64,000 nucleotides of DNA from Phycisphaerales bacterium (GTDB lineage Bacteria > Planctomycetota > Phycisphaerae > Phycisphaerales > UBA1924). Below, one piece after another: positions 37,668 to 46,940 of this stretch (position 1 is its first letter; every line of letters starts with the position of its first letter). A program made the translations under genes and the position numbers. The notes below the pieces were generated by a model. The model was not told the origin of the DNA and did no database searches. It saw nothing but the letters and a program-made list of their open reading frames with translations. Location: contig JADLFE010000030.1 in the NCBI GenBank assembly GCA_020845755.1, forward strand, positions 1 to 64,000. Reading direction: 5' to 3'.

Positions 37668-38894
37668 ATGACAACGCTCATCCGCAACGCCCGAGTCCTG
37701 ACGCTTACCGGCCAACGCCTGAGGCGTGGCGGGTCGATGCGCGATCTTGGTATCGTCGATCGCGCGGACGTGCTGCTGGAGGGCGGAACGATTGCAGCCG
37801 TGGCGCCGAGCAGTCCCGGTATTCGCTTGCTGCGGGCGGCGGAGGTGGAGATCGACGCCAAGGGGCGGGTGCTGATGCCAGCCTTCATTGATTGCCACAC
37901 ACACGCGTGCTGGGCTGGCTCGCGGCTCGACGAATGGGAACGAAAACTGGCTGGCGCAACGTACCTGCAAATCCTGCAATCGGGCGGCGGGATCATGTCG
38001 ACGGTGCGTGCCACGCGGGCAGCGAGTGAAGACGAACTGGTGGCGTCGCTGTCGGCCCGGCTCTCGCGAATGCTGGCCTTTGGCACGACGACGATCGAAG
38101 TGAAATCGGGCTATGGCCTTTCGACCGAGCATGAACTGAAGATGCTCCGGGCGATCAGGCGTGCGGCGACGTGTTTCCAGGGCAGCGTGGTTCCGACCGC
38201 GCTCATCGCCCATGCGGTCGACGCGGATCAGCCGGACTTTGTCGAGAGGACGATCCACGAGACTTTGAACGCCGTTCACGCGGAGTTCCCGGGAATCGCG
38301 ATCGATGCCTACTGCGAAAAGGGCGCGTGGAGTCTGGGCGACTGCCAGAGGCTGTTCGATCGGGCTCGATCGCTCGGGCATCCGATCCGCGTGCACACCA
38401 ACCAGTTCAACGGCCTTGGGATGGTCGAGCACGCGGGCGCGATCGGCGCGGTGAGTTGCGACCATCTCGAAGCCATGACCGACGCGGAAGTTCGGGCCAT
38501 CGCGGGCGCGCCATCGATCGGAGTGCTGCTCCCGGCGGCGTGCCTGCATCTGGGCTCCCCGTACGCGAATGCACGCCGGATGATCGATGCCGGCTCGGCG
38601 GTAGCGCTGGCGACGAATTGCAATCCGGGTTCGGCGCCGACGGAGTCGATGCCCCTGGCGATGGCGATGGGCGTGCGCGGGTGCGGCATGACGCCGGCGG
38701 AGGCGATCGTTGCCGCCACGCTCAACAGCGCGTGCGTGCTTGGACTCGGTGATCGGGGGCAGATCGGGCCGGGGCAGCGGGCGGATATGGTGCTGCTCAG
38801 CGACACGGATGAGCGAACGATCGTGTATGAACTCGGCGGCTCTGCGGTTTCGCACGTTTTCGTGGGCGGCGGGCTCGTTCGCCCGCTGACGTGA
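37668..38894 (+). CDS. hutI: Imidazolonepropionase
   Basis: HutI hydrolyses 4-imidazolone-5-propanoate to N-formimino-L-glutamate, the third step of histidine degradation. The amidohydrolase fold is shown by FIDCHTHACWAGSR (His77, His79), EVKSGYGL, VDCDHLEA-like SCDHLEAM, and ATNCNPGSAPTESMPLAMAM with the metal Asp replaced by Asn-Pro-Gly-Ser as in the family. The 408-residue length matches known HutI (about 405). The frame is open to GTG 37602, which overlaps the hutG stop as GTGA, so a 22-residue-longer, coupled form is possible. hutU and hutH are not in the window. Confidence 0.92.
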   Translation: MTTLIRNARVLTLTGQRLRRGGSMRDLGIVDRADVLLEGGTIAAVAPSSPGIRLLRAAEVEIDAKGRVLMPAFIDCHTHACWAGSRLDEWERKLAGATYLQILQSGGGIMSTVRATRAASEDELVASLSARLSRMLAFGTTTIEVKSGYGLSTEHELKMLRAIRRAATCFQGSVVPTALIAHAVDADQPDFVERTIHETLNAVHAEFPGIAIDAYCEKGAWSLGDCQRLFDRARSLGHPIRVHTNQFNGLGMVEHAGAIGAVSCDHLEAMTDAEVRAIAGAPSIGVLLPAACLHLGSPYANARRMIDAGSAVALATNCNPGSAPTESMPLAMAMGVRGCGMTPAEAIVAATLNSACVLGLGDRGQIGPGQRADMVLLSDTDERTIVYELGGSAVSHVFVGGGLVRPLT

Positions 38895-39757
38895 AGCGGG
38901 CGAGCACCTACGATCTCGCACCAATGGCCTCACCATCACTCCATGTTCCGAAGATTTCCGCCATCGAGGCCGAGGGCGCTCTCGCCGCCGCCCGAAAGGT
39001 GGTCGAGACGCACCACAAACTCGCGGCGTGGCTTCGCCCGGGCGTGACGCTGGCGCAGATCGATCAGCAGGTCGCCAAGGTGCTCGACGAACTCCGGTGC
39101 GCCTCGTGCTTTTTGCACTACAAGGGCTCGAAGCGCGTGCCGTTCCCGTCGTACGCCTGCCTGTCGCTCAATGAGTGCGTGGTCCACGGCACAGCCGGGT
39201 ATTACCCGCACCCAGTCAAGGACGGCGATGTACTGAAGATCGACATCGGCGTGCGGTATCGCGGCTGGATCGGCGATGCCGCGTGGACGTATGTGTTCGG
39301 GCAGCCCTCTCCCCTTGTCAAGAAACTCACGGACTGCGGCAAGGAGTCACTGGCCAAGGGGGTACAGGAACTCCGGCCCGGGAATACCTTCCTCGCCTGG
39401 GCCAAGACGGTGCAGGACATCGTCGAGACCAAGTACGGCTTCCACCTCGTCCGTGGGCTGGGAGGGCACGGCTACGGGCGCGAACTGCACGATCGCCCCT
39501 TCGTTTCCAATGTCGTCCCGACGTATCCCGGAGAGTGGCCCGAGGCGTTTGAGCCTTGCCGGGCCGGCACTCTGGTCGCGGTCGAGCCCATGATCGCCGT
39601 CGGCACCGGCCAAACGCTGGAGCGCCCGAAGGAGTGGCCTGTCTATTCCAAGGATGGCTCGCTGACGGTTCACTACGAGCACGATGTGTATATCACCGAG
39701 AACGGTCCGAAGGTTCTGACCGAAGGGCTTGAACAGGTCCGCGACGTGATCGTCTGA
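38891..39757 (+). CDS. map: Type I methionine aminopeptidase
   Basis: This metallo-aminopeptidase removes the initiator Met from nascent proteins. Ligands are in KIDIGVRYRGWIGDAAWT (two Asp), GLGGHGYGRELH (His), VAVEPMIAVG (Glu) and VHYEHDVYIT (Glu). Length is 288 residues, compared with about 250-265 in the family. GTG 38891 overlaps the hutI stop as GTGA, suggesting coupling; an in-frame ATG at 38924 would shorten the protein by 11 residues. Neither has a good Shine-Dalgarno. A housekeeping Map directly behind hutI is unusual, so it may be a second, non-essential copy. Confidence 0.9.
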   Translation: MKRASTYDLAPMASPSLHVPKISAIEAEGALAAARKVVETHHKLAAWLRPGVTLAQIDQQVAKVLDELRCASCFLHYKGSKRVPFPSYACLSLNECVVHGTAGYYPHPVKDGDVLKIDIGVRYRGWIGDAAWTYVFGQPSPLVKKLTDCGKESLAKGVQELRPGNTFLAWAKTVQDIVETKYGFHLVRGLGGHGYGRELHDRPFVSNVVPTYPGEWPEAFEPCRAGTLVAVEPMIAVGTGQTLERPKEWPVYSKDGSLTVHYEHDVYITENGPKVLTEGLEQVRDVIV

Positions 39758-39865
39758 CGGGCCACGCGCGCCGCGAAGCGTTCCCGGGCCCACCCTGGCG
39801 GCTTGGAGCCGGTTGGCTGTGAGTTCCATTGGACTCTTCAGAAAGAGCGCGCAATACTCAAGCCC

Positions 39866-40705
39866 GTGAACCGCGTTGAGCAGATTTTCGCGACGCTCAG
39901 GCAGGAGCGGAAACGGGCCCTGATGCCGTTTATCTGCGGCGGACACCCTCGCCCGGGTGCCACCGCTCAGGTTCTGCCCGCCCTGCAGGCGGCCGGCGCC
40001 AGTATCATCGAAATCGGGATTCCGTTCTCGGACCCGATCGCCGACGGACCGGTGATCGCCGCCGCCATGCATGTTGCGCTGCAGCGTGGCTCTACTCCCC
40101 AGTCAGTGTTTGACGAGGTCCGCTCTGTCCGCGATCAGGTGTCGGTCGGGCTGGTCGCGATGGTGAGCGTGTCGATCGTGCATCGCATGGGCGGGCCGGC
40201 GGAGTTTGTCGCGAAAGCGTCGGATGCTGGGTTCGACGGGTTCATATTTCCCGATGCACCGCTGGAAGAGTCGGGCGTGCTGCTGTCGACTTGCCGGGAA
40301 CGGGGCGTGACCGCGAGCCTGTTGATTTCGCCGTCGACCCCGTTTGCGCGGGCCAAGGAGCTCGTGGCAGCGTCGTCAGGGTTCGTCTATCTGCTTGCGC
40401 GGGCTGGGATTACGGGCGAACGCGCGGAAGCACCGGAGATCGCCGGTCGCGTCAACAAATTGCGCGAGGTGACCGATCTTCCGATCGCGGTCGGGTTTGG
40501 CATTTCGAACGCGGCCCATGTCCAGGCGGTGACGGAATCTGCCGATGCGGCGATCGTTGGGAGCGCGCTGGTTCGCCGCGTGAGCGAAGCGGACCAGCAG
40601 GGGCGCGACCCGATCGCGGAGACCTCGAACTTCGTCCGTGAGTTGTGCCAGGGTTTGCAACAACGACAACCATCGGCCGGTCAGCCCGCCGCGTCGGGTG
40701 CGTGA
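39866..40705 (+). CDS. trpA: Tryptophan synthase alpha subunit
   Basis: TrpA cleaves indole-3-glycerol phosphate to indole and glyceraldehyde 3-phosphate. The catalytic residues fall exactly at the E. coli numbers: Glu49 in ASIIEIGIPFSDP and Asp60 in IADGPVIAAA. FIFPDAPLEES and GFGISNAAHVQAV complete the TIM barrel. The protein has 279 residues (E. coli 268). The start is GTG 39866; an in-frame TTG at 39803 is far less likely. No trpB is adjacent, so the beta subunit lies elsewhere. Confidence 0.92.
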   Translation: MNRVEQIFATLRQERKRALMPFICGGHPRPGATAQVLPALQAAGASIIEIGIPFSDPIADGPVIAAAMHVALQRGSTPQSVFDEVRSVRDQVSVGLVAMVSVSIVHRMGGPAEFVAKASDAGFDGFIFPDAPLEESGVLLSTCRERGVTASLLISPSTPFARAKELVAASSGFVYLLARAGITGERAEAPEIAGRVNKLREVTDLPIAVGFGISNAAHVQAVTESADAAIVGSALVRRVSEADQQGRDPIAETSNFVRELCQGLQQRQPSAGQPAASGA

Positions 40706-40886
40706 TCACCCTGACCCGAGCGTTCGCCGTGTGGCGACCGGCCTTCTCGGTATTCCTGCCCTGTGTATTGGGCATTCAGTGAATAGCAGTTTCGTGCGGC
40801 ACGATCTTCTTCGTGGCGCGAGCAATCGCTGGTTTTTCCCGCGTGCCGAGGATCGGCGTGCGAATCATCCAGACGGAGTCTGATCC

Positions 40887-43064
40887 ATGAGCATTTCGAG
40901 TACTTCCGATACCCGAGCCCGAATCATGAACCCCACCACACTTTCGTACATCCCCGCCGAAGAACTGTTCGCGGAGGACGTGTTCACGGCACGCGTGATG
41001 CGTCAGCGCCTGCCCAAGGACGTCTTCAAGGCGTTGCAGCGCACGCTGACCAAAGGCGAGCGTCTTGATCCACAACTCGCGGACGTCGTCGCCGCCGCCA
41101 TGAAGGACTGGGCGATCGAGCGTGGTGCGACACACTACACCCACTGGTTCCAGCCCCTGACCGGCCAGACCGCCGAAAAGCACGACGCCTTCATCACGCC
41201 CGACGGGCACGGCGGGGCACTGACCGAGTTCACCGGCTCTGCCCTGGTGCAGGGAGAGCCCGACGCATCGAGCTTCCCCTCGGGCGGCATCCGCGCCACC
41301 TTCGAAGCCCGGGGCTACACCGCGTGGGACTGCACCAGCCCGGTGTTCCTGGCGCGCAACGCGGGCTCGGTGACACTGTGCATCCCCACGGCGTTTGTGT
41401 CGTGGACCGGCGAGGCGCTGGATCACAAGACGCCGCTCCTTCGTTCCATGGACGCCGTCTCGGCCCAAGCGATCCGCCTTCTCACCATATTCAGCGCTCA
41501 TCAGGGCGTGAACCGAGTGACGGCAACATGCGGGTGCGAGCAGGAGTACTTCCTGGTCGACCGGGACTACTTCTACAGGCGTCCCGACATGATCGCGTGC
41601 GAGCGAACGCTCTTCGGCGCCCGCCCGCCCAAGCATCAGCAGCTCGAAGACCATTACTTCGGGAGCATCCCGACCCGCGTGATGGCATTCATGGCCGAAG
41701 CCGAGCGTGATCTCTGCCGTCTGGGTGTGCCGGTGAAGACGCGTCACAACGAAGTGGCGCCTTGCCAGTTCGAACTCGCCCCGACGTTCGAGACGGCCAA
41801 TGTCGCCTCGGACCACCAGATGCTGGTCATGGAGACTCTGCGCCGCGTCGCCTCGCGCCACAATTTCGTGTGCCTGCTCCACGAGAAGCCCTTCGCGGGG
41901 ATCAACGGCTCGGGCAAGCACGTCAACTGGTCGATCGCGACCGACACGGGCATCAACCTGCTTGACCCCCGCGACGAGACCCATTCCAACATGATCTTCC
42001 TGTGCACACTCGCGGCCGTTATCCGCGCGGTTGACCTGCACGCCGACGTGCTCCGCGCCAGTGTGGCGCACGCATCGAACGATCATCGACTCGGGGCGAA
42101 CGAGGCGCCGCCGGCGATCATGTCGATCTTCCTGGGCGACATGCTGACCGACATCGTGGACCAACTCGAATCGGGAGGGGCCAAGCGCACGATGAAGGGC
42201 ACGAACCTGGAGTTGGGCACCACGACGCTCCCGCAGATCCCGCGTCACACCGGGGACCGCAACCGCACCAGCCCGTTCGCGTTCACGGGAAACAAGTTCG
42301 AGTTCCGGGCCGTGGGCTCCAGCCAGGCGGTGGCGTGGCCGACGACCGTGCTCAACACGATGGTCGCCGACAGCCTGTCGTTCCTGTGCGATCAACTCGA
42401 GAAAGCGATCGGCAAGAATACGGGCGATGCCGCGAAGGTGCAGAGCGCGGTGCGGTCGGTGCTGCAGAAGATCATCAAGCAGCACAAACGCGTGATCTTC
42501 AACGGCGACGGGTACGACAAGTCCTGGCACGACGAGGCCAAGAAGCGCGGGCTGCCGAATCATCGTGAGTCCGTCGCGGCTCTCTCTGTGCTCCGGGATA
42601 AGAAGAACATCGATCTTTTCTCCGCGTTCAAGGTCCTGAGCAAGGTCGAACTGGAAAGCCGCGAGCACGTGTTCCTCGAGAAGTACTGCAAGCAGGTGCT
42701 GATCGAGGGCGAAACGGCGATGCTGATGGCCCGCACGCTGATTCTTCCCGCGGCGATCCGCTTCCAGACCGAGCAGGCCGAGAACATCTCCGTGACCGAG
42801 GCGGCGGACATCGACACGTCCAAGTCGCGCGAGGCGCTGGAGAACTTCTCGACGCTAGTGGACTCACTGCGTGACGCGGTCGACACGCTCGACAAGGCGG
42901 TGCATCATCACGATGCCGACGTGCACAAGCACGCCGTGCACGTTCGTGACAAGGTGCGTGGCGCGATGAGCGACCTGCGCGAGGTCGTCGACCAGTTGGA
43001 AGAGCGTGTGCCGGCCGACCTGTGGCCCATGCCGACCTATCGCGACATGCTGACGATCAAGTGA
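40887..43064 (+). CDS. glnN: Glutamine synthetase type III
   Basis: This ATP-dependent ligase makes glutamine from glutamate and ammonium. The 725-residue length and the GSIII signature place it in type III, not the 470-residue type [11 protein letters not shown] and [11 protein letters not shown] (metal Glu) are visible, as are [38 protein letters not shown] (split at the Gly-Ser-Gly-Lys-His motif), and [17 protein letters not shown]-terminal helical region (about 620-710) is part of the type III extension. CGGAG is eight bases from ATG 40887; an in-frame ATG at 40926 is possible. It would recapture ammonium from nrfA, hut and ast activity. Confidence 0.94.
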   Translation: MSISSTSDTRARIMNPTTLSYIPAEELFAEDVFTARVMRQRLPKDVFKALQRTLTKGERLDPQLADVVAAAMKDWAIERGATHYTHWFQPLTGQTAEKHDAFITPDGHGGALTEFTGSALVQGEPDASSFPSGGIRATFEARGYTAWDCTSPVFLARNAGSVTLCIPTAFVSWTGEALDHKTPLLRSMDAVSAQAIRLLTIFSAHQGVNRVTATCGCEQEYFLVDRDYFYRRPDMIACERTLFGARPPKHQQLEDHYFGSIPTRVMAFMAEAERDLCRLGVPVKTRHNEVAPCQFELAPTFETANVASDHQMLVMETLRRVASRHNFVCLLHEKPFAGINGSGKHVNWSIATDTGINLLDPRDETHSNMIFLCTLAAVIRAVDLHADVLRASVAHASNDHRLGANEAPPAIMSIFLGDMLTDIVDQLESGGAKRTMKGTNLELGTTTLPQIPRHTGDRNRTSPFAFTGNKFEFRAVGSSQAVAWPTTVLNTMVADSLSFLCDQLEKAIGKNTGDAAKVQSAVRSVLQKIIKQHKRVIFNGDGYDKSWHDEAKKRGLPNHRESVAALSVLRDKKNIDLFSAFKVLSKVELESREHVFLEKYCKQVLIEGETAMLMARTLILPAAIRFQTEQAENISVTEAADIDTSKSREALENFSTLVDSLRDAVDTLDKAVHHHDADVHKHAVHVRDKVRGAMSDLREVVDQLEERVPADLWPMPTYRDMLTIK

Positions 43065-43104
43065 GCGTTGCGGATTCCCGCGACGCAGACCGCGATGTTC
43101 ACTC

Positions 43105-43137
43105 ACGCCCCGCGCCTTCGCGGGGCGTTTTCGTTTC
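43105..43137 (+). terminator. Rho-independent terminator after glutamine synthetase
   Basis: A 10-bp perfect stem (ACGCCCCGCG/CGCGGGGCGT, arms 43105-43114 and 43119-43128) with loop CCTT is followed by TTTTCGTTT. Confidence 0.92.
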
Positions 43138-43152
43138 AAGTAGTCGGTTGTG

Positions 43153-43692
43153 TCATGCCGCCTTGGCGTTTGATTCAGTCGCACCGGCCGCCTTGGCGCG
43201 CGCCAGCCGCTCCTGCCTCAGCATCCAGAGCGTGTGCAGCACGCGCGAGACAAGGATCGCGGCGGTAAAACAGATCGCAGTGGCTGCAGCCGCGTTGACG
43301 TTGAACTGCATGAGAAGATTCTGCCCTCCCAGCGCGATGATGTAGAACAGCGGCGACAGGCAGGCCCGCTCGAACTGGACGACGGTCGCATCCTTCAGGA
43401 ATTGGGGCTTCGAGGCGTCGGCGAGCTTTTCGCTACGCCACGGCGAGTGGTTCGCCAACCAATGGAGTCCGTAGTAGATCACGACGTCGAAGAAGATGTC
43501 GACGATAAACGTCATGGCGTTGATGAAGAGTTTCTGGCCCTGCGACATGTCCTCGGGCTCGGGCATGTGAGTCAGCGTCGTCATCAGGTGGATGATGCCC
43601 ACCGTGGGCGCCATCGCCAGGAAGCCCGCGACGGCGATGTTGATGTTGACGTTGATGATGCGGCGCTGGTAGAGGCGCCAGAGGAATTGCAT
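43153..43692 (-). CDS. Hypothetical membrane protein
   Basis: This 179-residue protein has about four hydrophobic segments (NIAVAGFLAMAPTVGIIHLM near 17-37, FIVDIFFDVVIYYGLHWL near 62-79, then near 112-130 and 132-150). The C terminus is charged and Ala-rich (RLARAKAAGATESNAKAA). The first helix begins right after a basic RRI motif, so the N terminus is probably cytoplasmic. I do not recognise a family. ATG 43692 was chosen because the frame upstream is hydrophilic and overlaps the methyltransferase gene end. It follows the methyltransferase gene by ten bases and may be its downstream partner. Confidence 0.68.
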   Translation of the reverse strand: MQFLWRLYQRRIINVNINIAVAGFLAMAPTVGIIHLMTTLTHMPEPEDMSQGQKLFINAMTFIVDIFFDVVIYYGLHWLANHSPWRSEKLADASKPQFLKDATVVQFERACLSPLFYIIALGGQNLLMQFNVNAAAATAICFTAAILVSRVLHTLWMLRQERLARAKAAGATESNAKAA

Positions 43693-43702
43693 GCGATGAA
43701 CT

Positions 43703-44602
43703 CTACGCGGGCCGACCCTTCGGGTTTGCGTGCCGCCGCTGGCCGCTTCTCGCTTCACACGACCCGCGTGATATCAGCCGCATGATCGCGATCTCGACCG
43801 CACGGGCGCTGAGATCGAAGCCGATCGCACTTCGACCGATCGCCTCCGCTGCCTCGATCGTTGTTCCGCTCCCGCAGCACGGATCGAGCACCGTGCCGCC
43901 AGGCGGCGAGAACGCGCCCACGAGGAGTGTGAGCAGTTCCAGGGGCTTCTGAGTCGGATATCCGGTCCGCTCTGCGGCCATGTTGTTGAGCGAGGGGATG
44001 TTCAATACGTCCGTTGCTTTCTTGAGTTTGCCGCGAAGGCGTGCGCTGGTTGCCGGCACCATCGGCGGCTCGAAGTAGCAGCGCCGCGCGTCGATGGCGT
44101 AGACGAGGATGTCATCGTGCTTGCGGGCGAAGCGGCGTGGCGATGAGCCGCCCAGGCCGTACGACCAGATGAGATGGTTGACAAAGTTCACTTCGCCCAT
44201 GAGTTGGTCGAGCAGGAGGCGGATGTGGTGGCACGCGCGGAAATCGCAATGGATCGCCACGACGCCCGATCGTTTCATCGCGGGGAGCGTGGCGGCGACC
44301 CTCGCGCGCAGCCATGCGATGTAATCGGCCGTGGTGTCCCAACGATCGACATAAGTGGCATCGGCGGCACGACCTTTGAGGGCCGCCCGCGCGGGCGAAG
44401 CCTTGGTCTTGCCGGTATTGAAAGGGGGATCGGCGTAGAGGAAATCAATCGACTCGCGTGATAATTCCGGCGCAGCAACGAGCCAGTCCGCATGGAGCAA
44501 CTTCCACGCACCACCGCCGGCGACTCCGGGCTCGCGGGCCGATCCCGCGTTCACCACCGAGCGGGGTTGTTCGCGGGATCGTCGCTTGCGACTCTTGGTC
44601 AT
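43703..44602 (-). CDS. Site-specific DNA methyltransferase, beta class
   Basis: This is an amino-methyltransferase (N6-adenine or N4-cytosine) of 299 residues. Motif IV YADPPFNTG (Asp58-Phe61) precedes motif I VLDPCCGSGTT near 243-253, the order of the beta class. GYPTQKPLELLTLLV is motif X just before it. The central part (about 85-190) is probably the target-recognition region. No restriction endonuclease gene is next to it, so it looks like an orphan methyltransferase with a regulatory or mobile-element-protective role. DPPF-type beta enzymes are mostly N6-adenine (an inference). It starts 14 bases after the UDP-glucose dehydrogenase stop. Confidence 0.88.
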   Translation of the reverse strand: MTKSRKRRSREQPRSVVNAGSAREPGVAGGGAWKLLHADWLVAAPELSRESIDFLYADPPFNTGKTKASPARAALKGRAADATYVDRWDTTADYIAWLRARVAATLPAMKRSGVVAIHCDFRACHHIRLLLDQLMGEVNFVNHLIWSYGLGGSSPRRFARKHDDILVYAIDARRCYFEPPMVPATSARLRGKLKKATDVLNIPSLNNMAAERTGYPTQKPLELLTLLVGAFSPPGGTVLDPCCGSGTTIEAAEAIGRSAIGFDLSARAVEIAIMRLISRGSCEARSGQRRHANPKGRPA

Positions 44603-44616
44603 GCGTCATCCGCCGA

Positions 44617-45960
44617 TCAGGCCTTCACCGGCGCACGACCGACCGAGTAGTAGTTGAACTTCAGGTCCGCCATCATCGCGCGGCGGTACAGGTTCCGCCC
44701 GTCGAAGACCGTCGGCTCGCGCAGACGCTTCCGCACCTCCGCAAAGTCCGGGCTCTTGAAGTCGTCCCAATCCGTGCACACGACCAGCGCGTCCGCCCCG
44801 TCGAGCGAGGCATACATATCGGTCGCGAGCACCAGGCCCGCGCCCACTTCGGCGGCGGCGTTGGGGCCCGCCACGGGGTCGTACCCAACGACCTTCGCGC
44901 CCGCTTCCAACGCCGAACGGACCAGCGTGAGCGCCGGCGCCTCGCGGATGTCGTCGGTCCTGGGCTTGAAAGCCAAACCCCAGAACGCCAGTTTCTTGCC
45001 GGCAAGTCCGCCCCGGGACTTGAAATGCTCCGCGATCTTCGCGAAGAACCGGATCCGCTGGTTCTGATTCACGTCATGCACGGCCCGCGAGAGGAGCATG
45101 GGGTGCCCGGTGCTGTCGCCCATCATCATGCACGCAAGCGTGTCTTTGGGGAAGCAAGATCCGCCATAGCCGAGGCCCGGGTACAGAAATTCGTGCCCGA
45201 TTCGACGATCGGCGATCATGCCCTCGCGCACCTTGCCGATGTCCGCGCCATAGACCTCGCATAGCATCGCCATCTCGTTGATGAACGAGATCTTGGTCGC
45301 CAGGAAGTTGTTGCTGGCATACTTCACCATCTCGGACGAGAGGATGTCCATCACGATGATGGGATGGCCGTTGCGAACAAAGGGGTCGTAGAGGTCGCGG
45401 AAGCGATGGGCGGCCTCGTCGTCCTCCACGCCGCACACGACGCGATCGGGTTTGAGGAAGTCGTTGACGGCATCGCCTTCCTTCAGGAACTCGGGGTTGT
45501 TGGCGACATTGAAGGGAACCGTGCCGCTGGTCCCCTCGAGGATCCGCTTCTTGACCGACAGGGTCGTGCCGACAGGCACGGTGGACTTGACGACCACGGT
45601 CTTTTTCACCGCGCCGGGCCCAAGGGTCTTCATGACGCATGCGATGTCGTCCGCGGCCTGATAGACATACTTCAGATCGGCGTGCCCGCGTTCGTCGCTG
45701 GGAGTGCCGACGCAGATGAAGACCATTTCGGCGTCTCGGTAGGCGTCGTTCTTGTCGAGCGTGAATGAGAGGCGTCCGGCCGCGATGTTCCTCTGGAGCA
45801 ATTCCGTAAGCCCGGGCTCATAGATCGGGCATTCACCGGCACGCAGCCGCTTGATCTTCTCGGGATCGATGTCGAGACACACGACGTGGTTGCCCGTATT
45901 TGCCAGGCACACACCCGTCACCAAGCCGACATACCCCGTCCCAACCATCGTCAGTTTCAT
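44617..45960 (-). CDS. ugd: UDP-glucose 6-dehydrogenase
   Basis: This enzyme oxidises UDP-glucose to UDP-glucuronate with two NAD. MVGTGYVGLVTGVCLA at 5-20 is the NAD-binding start, FICVGTPSDERGHADL follows, and LGYGGSCFPKDTLAC holds the catalytic Cys. Lys in EMVKYASNNFLATKISFINE is the second active-site residue. The length of 447 fits. ATG 45960 was chosen since the Rossmann fold begins three residues later; AAGGGG is nine bases upstream. It is unlike the N-acetyl-sugar-type dehydrogenase at 8945-10300, so the genome makes at least two UDP-uronic acids, probably for surface polysaccharide. The methyltransferase gene is downstream. Confidence 0.93.
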   Translation of the reverse strand: MKLTMVGTGYVGLVTGVCLANTGNHVVCLDIDPEKIKRLRAGECPIYEPGLTELLQRNIAAGRLSFTLDKNDAYRDAEMVFICVGTPSDERGHADLKYVYQAADDIACVMKTLGPGAVKKTVVVKSTVPVGTTLSVKKRILEGTSGTVPFNVANNPEFLKEGDAVNDFLKPDRVVCGVEDDEAAHRFRDLYDPFVRNGHPIIVMDILSSEMVKYASNNFLATKISFINEMAMLCEVYGADIGKVREGMIADRRIGHEFLYPGLGYGGSCFPKDTLACMMMGDSTGHPMLLSRAVHDVNQNQRIRFFAKIAEHFKSRGGLAGKKLAFWGLAFKPRTDDIREAPALTLVRSALEAGAKVVGYDPVAGPNAAAEVGAGLVLATDMYASLDGADALVVCTDWDDFKSPDFAEVRKRLREPTVFDGRNLYRRAMMADLKFNYYSVGRAPVKA

Positions 45961-46051
45961 GCCGAATGGCCCCTTCGGCGGGCGACCAGCCCGCACATTT
46001 CAACCCGAACACCAGCATAGCCCCCGCTGATTCGGCTATCCTCTTCGCCCC

Positions 46052-46912
46052 ATGCCAGCCAAAAAGCCCAACGGTAACGTCAGGAAATCCCGCCCCGCTC
46101 CCGCTCGTCGCCGCGCGACCATCGCATCGCGCTCGGACCGCCACGACCTGTATCAGCGTGCGGTCCAGGATGTGAAGGCGGAGATCGATTTCATCGACAA
46201 GTGGTTCAAGCGGATCACCGGGCGCCTACCGGCTCGGCTTCGCGAAGACTTCTGCGGCACAGGCAACACGTCGTGCGAATTTGCGAGGCGCCGACCGGGC
46301 AATGTCGCGGTGGGCTTCGACATCGACCAGCCCACGCTCGACTGGGGCTTGCAGCACAATCTCCCGAAAATCCCCGCTGCGGCGCAGAATCGGGTCAAAC
46401 TCCTGAACTGCAACGTGCTATCACCCGTCCCCGCCGGACAACGCGCGGACGTCGTCCTCGCGTGCAACTTCAGTTACTGGATCTTCAAGGAACGCGAGTT
46501 GATGATCCGGTATTTCCGCGAAGTTCACCGCTCGCTGGTCAAGGACGGCGTGATGTTCCTCGATGCGTGCGGCGGATGGGAGACATTCAAGGCCCACCGC
46601 GAGTCGCGCCCCGAGCGCGGCTTTACCTACACCTGGCAGCAGGCCTCGTTCAACCCCATCACCCACGAATGCCAGTGCTACATCCACTTCAAGTTCAAGG
46701 ACGGCTCGGCCATGCCCCGCGCCTTCTCGTACAACTGGCGAATCTACAGCCTCCCCGAGATCCGCGAGATGCTCCTCGAGGCCGGCTTCCGCAACGTCAC
46801 AATCTACTGGGAGGGTGACGACGGCCAGGGCGGCGGCAACGGCGTCTTCCTCCCCGCCACCACCGGCGAAGACTGCCCGAGCTTCATCGTCTGGATTTCC
46901 GCGGAGAAGTAG
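46052..46912 (+). CDS. Class I SAM-dependent methyltransferase
   Basis: This 286-residue protein has the class I methyltransferase fold. LREDFCGTGNTSCEFARR near 63-80 is motif I (a variant of E/DxGxGxG), VGFDIDQPTLDWG the Asp-containing motif II, and DVVLACNFSYWIFKERELMIRY motif IV region. The N-terminal 30 residues are Lys/Arg/Pro-rich. The C-terminal half (YNWRIYSLPEIREMLLEAGF) is the usual cap with a substrate pocket. The substrate is unknown. ATG 46052 has no strong ribosome site. It is divergent from ugd, and the polyprenyl synthetase follows after 28 bases, so the two may form an operon. Confidence 0.84.
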   Translation: MPAKKPNGNVRKSRPAPARRRATIASRSDRHDLYQRAVQDVKAEIDFIDKWFKRITGRLPARLREDFCGTGNTSCEFARRRPGNVAVGFDIDQPTLDWGLQHNLPKIPAAAQNRVKLLNCNVLSPVPAGQRADVVLACNFSYWIFKERELMIRYFREVHRSLVKDGVMFLDACGGWETFKAHRESRPERGFTYTWQQASFNPITHECQCYIHFKFKDGSAMPRAFSYNWRIYSLPEIREMLLEAGFRNVTIYWEGDDGQGGGNGVFLPATTGEDCPSFIVWISAEK

Positions 46913-46940
46913 CCAGCGGCCCTCGCCTACCCTTCCCGCA

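Noticed and set aside
37125..38939. A 604-codon minus-strand frame opposite hutG and hutI
   Set aside because: hutI on the plus strand has complete amidohydrolase motifs, and the opposite frame is Arg-rich without any family signal.
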